Positions 35,205 through 44,300 of a DNA stretch of 64,000 nt are shown one piece after another (position 1 is the stretch's first letter; each line of letters starts with the position of its first letter). The notes under the pieces are model-generated. The model made no database searches, had not been told where the DNA came from, and was given only the letters and a program-made list of their open reading frames with translations. Both the position numbers and the translations under genes were made by a program. Origin of the DNA: Cryptomeria japonica (lineage: Eukaryota > Streptophyta > Pinopsida > Cupressales > Cupressaceae); contig NC_081410.1 of the NCBI RefSeq assembly GCF_030272615.1, forward strand, positions 190,979,619 to 191,043,618. The letters are read 5' to 3'.

Positions 35205-37763
35205 ATGGCTTTCATTCATAGATTCGACCGCGTTCGCCGATTCCAGCGACCAGCAGATGCAGGAGAGCCGGTAAGTACCGCAAAACCTCCTCGTACTTTC
35301 ACGCATTTCAATTTTTGTCATTAATGCATGTTAGGTAGCAATAAATGCGCTAGGAATAGGATAGTTAAAAAATGCAAAAACGCGCAACCGCGTCTGTGTC
35401 AGTGCCAGGTGCGTCTGTGTCCAACAGGCGCGTCTGTGCCTGGGACCGCGTTTATGCTGAATGCGGACGCGTTTGAGAATTGTAGGGGCGTTTATGTCAT
35501 ATAGGGATGTCTGTGTTCCCTGGCCGTGTTTGTGCATGATATAGGCACGTATGTGTTTAGGGAGCGCGTCTATGTTGCAGAAACGCGTTTGTGCAGTCTA
35601 TAAGCGCGTTTGTGAGTTTAAAGCGCGTTTGTGTGTCAAAATGCATAGTTTGAGTCTTTTTAGGTCAAATCGGCAGTTCTGTGATGAACATACGCTGTCG
35701 ATTGGATAAGCTGCTGAGAGGATACACTCAAGCAGGTCCTCTAGGAAGACTAGGATAGATCAAGGCACTTTGTGATGAACAGGGAGCACCAAGATAGGTA
35801 GCACTTTGTGATGAACAGGGAGTGCGAATGTGAGTAACACTTTGTGATGAACAAGGAATGTCACACACGTAGTACTTTGTGATGAACAGGGAGCACTACT
35901 AGGATAGATAGCAACACTTTGTGATGAACAGTGAGTGTCACTAGGATAGATAGCCATATGCATTTAGATAGCAAGTAGCATTTTGTGATAAACAGTGAAT
36001 GCCACGATAACTGACATGATTGATTGTTTTGACTGCAGGAGTATTTGCCTATGTTGGAGTCACGGGAGAGATTCCCATCGACTCAGAGGTTGCGACCAGA
36101 GTTGTCGATTCAGGATATGATTGCGATTGAGGAGATGGGTCTCACACATGTGCTATATGTGCCCGAGTTTCGGGCAAACATGGGTTTGCTGACTGCACTG
36201 GCGGAGAGATGGCACTCCGAGACTTGCACGTTCCATTTGCCTATGGGGGAGATGACAGTGACGCTGGAGGATGTCTACAGGATTTTGCATATTCCGATAG
36301 ATGGAGAGTTGATTCCATACGATCGAGATGGAGACAGAGAGGCACTGAGACGGGTATTTCAGGATCCCGGGTTGGAGATGAGAGCAGGTCACGTGGCATG
36401 GGATACCATGACCGCGACAGGGCTAGCGTTGTCGGCTGTTATTGGAGGAGCCATCAATGGTTTCTTATGTCCAGACAGGGCTACACGGGGAGTGGCAGTT
36501 GGCTGGGGAGGAGCATTGGAGATACTGATGACAGAGCACACCAGATATGCATGGGGGCCATGTGTCCTGGCACATTTATACTATGAGCTGCATCAGTTTG
36601 TTTACCACGGATCAGTGGGACTGGGCTGTGGAGTGACTCTCCTACAGGTGTGGGCATATGAGCACCTTCCTATCACACGACCTATCCACTTCAGAGGCAG
36701 AGGGCATGGACGGAGTTTTGTGCATTTATACGATATGATTACATCACAACCTCGGATTGGTCGATTGGAGCATTGGAGACGCGTCATAGATGACATTGAT
36801 ATGGTTATCTGGAGGCCATACCTGGGGTGCGAGGAGTGGGATGACGACGCAGTGGAGCTACCCTATGCATTCAGAAGCAGGTATCTTATTGGGCGGACGC
36901 CCTATATTCTGGAGAGGCAGCTTGTTGATAGGGTATGCAGACAGTTCGGCCGGATCCAGAGGATGCCGCGAGGCTCGGGCATGTATGCCCGTACAGTCAG
37001 AGATCAGGTACAGTTCGGGCCACTTCTATCATATGATCAGGCCGTGACACAGATGACCGAGATGATGCCATTACCGTGGGACATGTGGCCGGAGGTAGAG
37101 GATGCAGGGATGGACGCAGAGTATTCTGCATATTGGGCAGAGCATCCATTTCCGAGGTTGACAGATCCGGGAGAGCTGCTGGAGGGAGAGGTGGGAGGGG
37201 ATGATGATGATGATGATGGTGGAGGAGATGGAGGTAGGGGCCGACGGAGGCGGAGAGGAGTAGTGGGGGAGAGGCGGGTGGCACCTCGGAGGGAGGGAGG
37301 ACAGGAGAGAGCAGCCCAGGTGGTGAGGGGTCGAGGTGGATTGCCCCTACAGGTACCAGCAGCACAGGGTCCTAGAGCACAGGGACCTAGACAGGTGCAG
37401 GGACAGGAGCAGGTGCAGAGACAGGTACCTATTCAGGCACCTAGACAGGTACAGGGAGAGGCACAGGTACAGGTACCTGCAGAAGAGGAGCCACAGGCAG
37501 AGGCTGAGGGTGGAGATCCTGAGGAGGATGAGCTGCTAGAGCTGAGAGAGATCTGCCAGAGCCAGGCAGATGAGATTGCAGATTTGGTGCGGGAGAGAGA
37601 TCGCCTCAGGATCAGGCTCAGGGACACAGAGCGGGAGAGAGACCAGGCCATCCAGCGATATACTGAGGCCGAGACAGCTCTGAGGGCAGGGAGGCGGGCA
37701 GCAGAGGATGCAGGGGCAGGCTACGCATATGTGCTGCGAGCCAGAGAGGAGATCGCCTACTAG
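35205..37763 (+). CDS. Plant Mobile Domain protein gene carried antisense in T2
   Basis: Two exons: 35205-35270 (22 codons) and 36039-37763. The donor CCG|GTAAGT at 35271 and acceptor GACTGCAG at 36038 join them in phase 0. Exon 2 gives a Plant Mobile Domain (PMD, the MAIN/MAIL family fold): LTALAERWHSETCTFHLP, GEMTVTLEDVYRILHIPIDG, then WAYEHLPITRP and the WRPY motif, up to about residue 380. An Asp run, Arg-rich and Gln/Val/Pro-rich low-complexity part and a coiled coil (about 510-590) follow. TAG at 37761-37763 looks like a new stop, because coding-like sequence continues in frame to TAA 37944-37946. PMD proteins act in the nucleus in silencing and gene expression, and copies inside transposons are known. 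Its role here could be evasion of silencing (inference). Confidence 0.85.
35380..35640. repeat. CGCGTCTGTG array, inverted relative to the leader arrays
   Basis: About fourteen degenerate copies of GCGTCTGTG or GCGTTTGTG roughly every 18-20 bases. The reverse complement, CACAGACGC, is the repeat of the T1 and T2 leaders (47739-47892, 49085-49350). Confidence 0.88.
35769..36000. repeat. TTTGTGATGAACAG tandem units
   Basis: Six copies of CACTTTGTGATGAACAGGGAG-like units spaced about 27-60 bases, each followed by a variable TAGGATAGATAG-like spacer. Located just upstream of the acceptor site of the PMD gene. Confidence 0.85.
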
Positions 37764-37946
37764 AGGGATCTGTACTATGGTGTCGTGCCAGCGGATCAGC
37801 GGGCGAGGAGCTTCCATAGATCGTCGCGCACAGCGACGGCTACAGGAGGGAGTCGTAGGAGGCAGGCATCCAGCGGTGGGGTCATGGGTCCTCCACCACC
37901 ACCAGACAGGCAGGGGGATCCTGGAGCGGGACCATCTAGAGCTTAA
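37764..37946 (+). pseudogene. Former C-terminal end of the PMD protein
   Basis: In frame with exon 2 after the TAG. It reads RDLYYGVVPADQRARS, an Arg/Ser-rich part and PPPPPD before TAA at 37944-37946. Composition matches the upstream tail and there are no other stops in 60 codons. I take TAG 37761 as a CAG-to-TAG change. Confidence 0.6.
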
Positions 37947-39733
37947 ACTCCGTCGAGGCCAGGCGGCTCCGAGGGAGGGAGTTCATCATAGCCATAGAGG
38001 GCTCCCCTTTGTATCAGTATATGTACCATTTTTGTATTGTAGACACCTGTGGGTGATTTTGTAGCCATATGATTCTTTTGACATCATTGTATCATGACAC
38101 TTTTGATTATATATGAGAGATGATCCATTTTTGCGGCAGCTATATGCATGTGTACCTTATGTGATGGGATGTTCTTATGTGATGCATGTTTTATGATATG
38201 GATGCTTATATGATGCAATGCAATATTTTTTTTATTTTTTTTATTTTTATGTTTTATATGTGTATGCATGATGCAAATGTGAATGTAAGAAATGCAAATG
38301 AATATGATAATGCAAATGATTATTTACATAATGAAAATGTGAGATGTGCTAACATGTGTTGTATGCAGGATGTGATGCAATTGTGATATCTATATGTATG
38401 TATGAAATGCTTATATGTGGTGATGCAGGTGCAACTATATGAAATGCAAATGTTTTTGGTGTGTCATCATACTCAGTCATGTGATAGCGGGCTACGCGGA
38501 CTCAAGAAGGACGATGGAAGTCAATCAAGAAAGGGAGATGGAAGATAGAAGATATGAAAGTGAAAGAGCTTCTTGTGCGTTATCATCATTGAGCTTTATT
38601 ATGGCAAGTAGGTTATGACAATCGAGGCATCTGTTCGGCCCAGAAAGTCATTGTACCTGTTTGCATGGAGATAAGATAGTCACAAACAAGGAATGCCCCA
38701 GTTCATACTAGACTCACAGTGTCCTCATATCCTTGGACAAGTCATAGCATTACTAAAAGACAATCAACAGACAGCAAATGCAAATAGGTGACGATACCCC
38801 ATCCTCGCCTTTCTAGTCAAAGACATCCTGGAGATAGAATCTCTAGTCAAAGACATCTTGGAAAAGCTAAAAGACATGTCACCAAAAAGATAAAATCAAA
38901 AGAAAACCAAGACTCGACACCAACATCCACTGTAGTCCTCAAGTTTAGTGTCTCTTATCACTTGTTTAAGTCTTATTCGATTGTGGTCACAATGTTTATT
39001 TTCACAAAAAGGATAGATAGCACTGAACCATATGTTGTTTGAGTCTGTTGAAAGATTTGATTTTGTTGAAGCTCATTATTGCTGCTGTGTCTCATTTGAA
39101 ACTGACTGAATCCATGAAACTGATACTTTATTGCGGAGAAGACGAACCTTTATTGCGGATCTGCGATGCAAATGTCGCTTTATTGCGGATTGTGCGCGAA
39201 TAGACTGAAGGAAGCTGGAAGAAACTGTACTCCTCGAAACATGTGATGTTCTCAGTTCCACACCCATTACTAGACGTAGGATTTGCCTTAGCCACAGATA
39301 GGATCTGGTTTATTATGGATGGAAAGGGAGTGAAAAGGGAGGGTTATGGATGGCTAACCAATCTTAGGTAGATCAATAACAAGCCATGATGGGAATGAGT
39401 AAGTTTATTGTGAACGAATAGGTTGTGAGTGTGTGCAAAGTGAAAGATGAAAGAGAATCCTGAAAGAGGGAGGAGCAAAGTCTCTACGCATGGCGCTGGT
39501 GACCCAGTTTTCACCATGGTACTTGCCCAGGGCGCCACTGAAGTGGTTTTCACTGTTGGACGAAATTATTTCTCTCTTTACTTTTTTTTGATTTTTCAAT
39601 GTTTTTTTGTGTCACAAGGCGCCTGTTTGCCAGGTTTTCACCAAGTAACGATTTTTTTTGTTTTATAATTGTTTTTGTATTTTTGAAATTTTTTATTTTT
39701 TTTTGTATTTTTGAATTAGGATGTTCCGAAGAG
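37947..39733. other. T2 spacer between PMD gene and integrase end
   Basis: No gene recognised. 38090-38460 is rich in ATGCAAATG/GATGCA-like units. 39120-39200 has three copies of CTTTATTGCGGA. 39490-39640 has repeated GGCGCC...GTTTTCAC text. It probably includes the 3' untranslated regions of both convergent transcripts. Confidence 0.5.
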
Positions 39734-40861
39734 CTATGTGTAGAACCGGCGAAGGTGCATGCTGTTGATAGGATCCTCCAAGGGTTCACCTTCTGTAGTT
39801 GAGAGCTGATATGCCCCAGATCCATATGCCGCTGTAATGATGTAAGGACCAAGCCAGTTTGGTTCGAACTTGCCCTTCTTATCTCTGTCTTGCTGATTCT
39901 TGGGGTTCTCTCTGAGTACTAAGTCACCTACCTCAAATGTGCGAGGCTTAACTTTGTGATTGTAACTGCGACTCATTCGTTGTTGGTAAGCCTTGAGATG
40001 ATTAAAAGCAGTGTGCCTTCGTTCCTCCAGCAGTTCTAGTTCTTGTAAGCGAGAGACCCTGTAGTCTTCATGGTTGATTATGTTTCTCAAGGAGACCCGT
40101 AAAGAAGGTAGCTCGACCTCAATAGGCAAGATGGCTTCAGAGCCGTAGACAAGTGAGTAGGGTGTAGCTCCTGTAGGTGTGCGGACACTTGTGCGATAGG
40201 CCCAGAGTGCAGGATTGAGTTGGATATGCCAGTTACGGCCAGCGTCGTCGACTGTCTTTTTAAGGATTTTGAGAATTGTTTTATTAGACGCCTCAGCTTG
40301 GCCATTACCTTGGGGGTAATATGGTGTGGAGAAACGATGGGATATATGGAAGCGCTCACAGAGTTCACGAACATCCTGATTTTTGAAGGGACGCCCGTTA
40401 TCAGTAATAATGGAAGTAGGAATCCTGTATCGGCAAATGATGTAGTTCAGGATGAAGGCAGCGATTTGTTTCCCAGTAATTTGTGTGAGAGGCACGGCTT
40501 CAATCCAATTTGTGAAATACTCTGTGGCTGTGATAATGAATTTATGTCCATTGGAAGAAGGAGGATGAATCTTGCCTATGAGATCGAGTCCCCACTGACA
40601 AAAGGGCCAAGGAGATGCAAGTGGTTGTAGTTCCTGTGCTGGTGCATGTATGAGGTCTCCATGAATTTGACACTGCTTACACTTCTTGACAAACTGATAT
40701 GCATCTTTTTCCATAGTAGGCCAGTAGTATCCAGTCCTGATGAGTTTCTTGGCCAAGGTAGGACCACTAGTATGCGGACCACATATCCCTTCATGCACTT
40801 CTCGTAACGCAATCTGAGCTTCGTCACTCTCTAAAAATCTAAGAAGGGTGCCATCTAGACT
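39734..40861 (-). CDS. T2 integrase (3' part of pol, after an in-frame stop)
   Basis: 354 codons from ATG 40798, with in-frame coding text upstream to the TGA at 40862. The HHCC zinc part is present (CKQCQIHGDL; HEGICGPH). The core shows catalytic residues in order: Asp in WGLDLIG, Asp in ITDNGRPF, Glu in GQAEASNK. The C-terminal part carries GDLVLRENP and GPYIITAAYGSGAY, ends at INSMHLRRFYT, and lacks a chromodomain, as in the Tat clade. The protein would insert the cDNA. It is cut off from RT here by the stop. Confidence 0.93.
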   Translation of the reverse strand, partial: SLDGTLLRFLESDEAQIALREVHEGICGPHTSGPTLAKKLIRTGYYWPTMEKDAYQFVKKCKQCQIHGDLIHAPAQELQPLASPWPFCQWGLDLIGKIHPPSSNGHKFIITATEYFTNWIEAVPLTQITGKQIAAFILNYIICRYRIPTSIITDNGRPFKNQDVRELCERFHISHRFSTPYYPQGNGQAEASNKTILKILKKTVDDAGRNWHIQLNPALWAYRTSVRTPTGATPYSLVYGSEAILPIEVELPSLRVSLRNIINHEDYRVSRLQELELLEERRHTAFNHLKAYQQRMSRSYNHKVKPRTFEVGDLVLRENPKNQQDRDKKGKFEPNWLGPYIITAAYGSGAYQLSTTEGEPLEDPINSMHLRRFYT

Positions 40862-41743
40862 TCATCGGTATAGGATATCTGCTAAAATGACGTATCGAGA
40901 GAATTGGCGAATGAAAGTGTGGCGTTGATTGTTCGATAGATCGGGAGGTAAGATATTGTCGCGAAGGTATGTGAATATGGAACCATATAACTGGGATTCA
41001 GGACCAACAACACATATCATTTCCGTAGGAGTGATCTCATATGACGGAATCAGCAGGTTGTCTACCAGGAACTCATAGCAGGTCTCATTTTGCGGTAGAT
41101 CAATGAGCGAAGCAATTGTAGCCATGGCATCAACAGCGCGATTCTGTTCTCTTGGTATCTGCTCAAACTCTATCTTTGCAAAGTGTTGTTTCAGATCATC
41201 TACCAGTTGTTTGTAAGGCATTAGCTTTTCATCTTTTGTTTGATAATCATCAGTTGCTTGACGGATGACAAGTTGAGAATCCCCAAAAACACGAAGTTCT
41301 TGGATCTTCCATTGAACTGCAATTCTTAACCCAGTTGTTAATGCCTCGTATTCCGCTATATTGTTAGTGCAAGGAAATGATAAGCGGTATGACTTTGGTA
41401 TAGAATCGCCTTGGGGAGTTATAAAGAGTATACCCGCTCCTGCCCCGTGCTGTGTGTATGAGCCGTCAAAATATAATTGCCATGGCTTTGCGCGTGATAT
41501 CGTTAGAATGGACTCATCTGGAAATTCTGACTGTAGAGGAGCATCATCTATCATGGGAGCATCTGCCAGTTGATCTGCAATTGCTTGTCCTTTTATAGCT
41601 TTTCTGTCCACGTATTCAATGTCGAATTCACTCAAAATCATTACCCACTTGGCCAGCCGCCCAGTAAGTGTAGCTTTATTGAGAAGATATTTTAGTGGAT
41701 CAATTCTGGCAATCAACTTAGTCTTGTGAGTGAGCATATAATG
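40862..41743 (-). CDS. T2 RNase H region including second RNase H
   Basis: Lies in the same frame as RT and integrase between two TGA codons. The start is the end of the RT-linked RNase H (THKTKLIARIDPLKYLL, GRLAKWVMILSEFDIEY). Then comes a second, archaeal-type RNase H with WQLYFDGSYTQHGAGAGI, NNIAEYEALTTGLRIA, GDSQLVIRQ and REQNRAVDAMA. These contain the expected catalytic Asp, Glu and Asp residues. The dual RNase H is the diagnostic feature of Tat elements. Ends at TGA 40862-40864, probably a former Arg codon. Confidence 0.92.
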   Translation of the reverse strand, partial: HYMLTHKTKLIARIDPLKYLLNKATLTGRLAKWVMILSEFDIEYVDRKAIKGQAIADQLADAPMIDDAPLQSEFPDESILTISRAKPWQLYFDGSYTQHGAGAGILFITPQGDSIPKSYRLSFPCTNNIAEYEALTTGLRIAVQWKIQELRVFGDSQLVIRQATDDYQTKDEKLMPYKQLVDDLKQHFAKIEFEQIPREQNRAVDAMATIASLIDLPQNETCYEFLVDNLLIPSYEITPTEMICVVGPESQLYGSIFTYLRDNILPPDLSNNQRHTFIRQFSRYVILADILYR

Positions 41744-44300
41744 TCATAATTTTTGTGAAGCAAAGACCACAGCGAGACATGCACGCTCGATTGGTGTGTA
41801 GTTTAGCTCATATCCCACCAATGTGCGACTGATATAGTAGACTGCTTTTTCCTTGCCGTCGGCAACTTGTTGTGCTAGGAGTGCCCCCAGTGCTGTCGGA
41901 GTAGCCGATATGTAAAGTAGCAATGGTTGATCTGGAATTGGTGGCATCAAAACTGGCGAGTTCAAAAGATAGTCTTTGAGCGCCTGAAAAGCCTGTTGAC
42001 AGTTCTCATCCCATTTGAACTTGATGTTTTTGTGTAGCAAGTGCTGGAAAGGGTTACACTTATCTGCAAGTTGTGCTATGAATCTTCGTATGGACTGGAG
42101 TCTCCCTTGTAAAGATCGAAGTTGACTGATATTCTTGGGTGGCGGCATGTCCAAGATAGCCTTGACTTTTGCTGGATCAGCTTCTATTCCTCTTTTAGAC
42201 ATAATGAATCCTAGGAGCTTCCCGGAGGTTACTCCAAAGACACATTTCTTGGGGTTTAATCTTACCTTGTATTTTTCCAGCCTATCAAAGACAACTGAAA
42301 GTATGTCCAAGTGTGTGTCTCTGTCTATTGATTTTCCCAAAAGATCGTCAGCATAATCTTCCACGGTTATGTGCATGAGATCATGAAAGATAGTCGTCAT
42401 CGCTCGTTGATACGTGGTGCCTGCATTTTTCAGCCCAAAGGGCATGACATTCCAACAGAAGGTTCCCCATGGACAAGTGAATGATGTTTTATGTTGATCT
42501 TCAGGTGCAATCCTAATCTGATTATATCCAGAAAATCCGTCCATTAAAGATAACATTTCATGGCCTGCTGTGAGATCAACGATCAAGTCAATGTTTGGTA
42601 ATGGGAAATCATCCTTTGGACAAGCCTTGTTGATATCTCTGAAGTTTGTACATATTCGGATGCTGCGATCCGGTTTGCTGACAGGTACTAAATTGGAAAT
42701 CCATTCAGGATAATCAATTGGGCGTATGAATCCGACATCCAATAATTTCTCTAGCTCTGCCTTGACTAGCAATGCCACTTGTGGATGCATTTTCCTTAAT
42801 TTCTGCTTTACTGGTTTTTCCCCCGGTTTGACTGTTAAATGATGCATCACCAAATCCGGGTCTAGCCCAGGCATATCCGCGTAAGACCATGCGAAGTTGA
42901 TTTGTCGTTCCTTAAAGAAGCTTATGAATTTTGCTCTCTCGGCCTCTGTCAATGATTGAGCCAAAAATATGTTGTGTGGAACCTCTGCTGTACCAATGTT
43001 TGTCTTTATAGTCTCCTCTACCAACATGGATGATTTTTCCTCGTATGATGCTGGGAGAATGTCGAGCCTTCCATCTTCGGGTGCCTCAGAGAGGTTTTCA
43101 CCCTCAGATACGTCTTTTCTTTTTACTTTTTTGGGGTCAGATAGCGCCACAGTGTGGTTTTCGCCATAAGACCCTTGTTTTGTTTTTATTTTCACATTTT
43201 TGCGACTAGAAGGCCTGACACCCTCACCAAAGTATGCTATGTTGTTGAGCTCTATGGCGTATCCTACTTTGTGGTCTCCAGGGGGAAGATCATCTCGAAT
43301 GCCAAGGTAGTCGATAATAGCTTCGTCATTTTGAAATGTATCAAATTGTGTTGGTCCTTCATGATCCCAGTCAATGAGTTGGGGGTGAACAAGGGGAAGG
43401 TCTTTAGTGCTTTCAGGGTTTACAGGACTAATAGTGAAGATGTGGTTATATTCAGGTATGTCAAGGTAATCGTCGAGGTCATCGATGGCACTCTCCTCAT
43501 CAGTTTCGATCGTGAGCGAATCCAAATTGTCATCACTAGTAGAGCCTTCTGGGACAGGTGTCCTCATCCTATGTGATTTTGACCTAGGACCTTGAAACGA
43601 AGCTTGTGCGGGATCCTTATGGGTTGGTTCTTGACCAACTCTGAACTTTTTGTAAAATTCCTCCTCCTCTGTGGGTTCATCTGGCTCTCTGAATGTTTCA
43701 GTGAGCTCATAGTCACTGGAGAATTTGTCTGAACCCCATTCCCACTCATTGGAGTCTGTGGAATAGTAATCCTCTTGTTGAACTTTGGCAACTTTAATTC
43801 GCCATACCTCTTTTGTTCTTTTATTATGTAGTCTGGGATTCAGAAAACCAAGCCCCTTGGAGCGTTCCCTTCTTGTAGTTAGCTCAGGTTGTAAGGGCTC
43901 CATGACACCTTCTTTGCGTAGTCCGAGAGGGCTTTTTCCATCATACCCGAATCTTTGCAGAATTTTGAAGCCTTTGCCATAGTTCTCACAGGGTATAATA
44001 ATCTGATCATGTGTGTCCTCTTCAACGTCCTTATAGAGCATTTTATATAAATTTTCTTCTTCTAGTTCACCCCATTTTTGAAAGATGGTAGGATCCCATT
44101 TGAGCATCATGATGGAGATTTGCTTGTTAGGATGTGGCCTCCCATATTCCTTGGGAGAGCTCATGACTTGTCGTAAAAACATTGTCTGATTCAGAGTGTA
44201 TTCTCCCATGCCTTTGTCTTGAAACTTGGCTCTAAGTTCACCCTGTTTGGACGTCGAGGGCTTTAATGACTCAGGATCAATATATGCTGAAGAAGGAGAG
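41744..44300 (-). CDS. T2 G-patch, reverse transcriptase and first RNase H
   Basis: 821 codons from ATG 44209, open a little further upstream. Residues about 60-110 form a G-patch (ENYGKGFKILQRFGYDGKSP). A long acidic linker follows. RT starts near residue 440 with LRKMHPQVALLVKAELEKLL, then RICTNFRDINKACPKDDFPLP, SLMDGFSGYNQIRIAPED and YADD (42344-42355), the catalytic pair. RNase H remnants SATPTALGALLAQQ follow. The frame stops at TGA 41744-41746 after ASQKL, where relatives have Arg, so CGA to TGA is likely. A 1-base deletion near 44300 separates it from gag. Confidence 0.94.

Larger units (their letters stand above)
35271..36038 (+). other. Intron of the PMD gene, with two repeat arrays
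   Basis: 768 bases, GTAAGT...GCAG. It holds the reverse-complement CGCGTCTGTG array (35380-35640) and a row of TTTGTGATGAACAG units (35769-36000). Confidence 0.78.

Noticed and set aside
37336-37651. Arg/Asp/Tyr- and Ser-rich frames over the PMD gene tail
   Set aside because: Shadow frames of the low-complexity GC-rich coding sequence on either strand.
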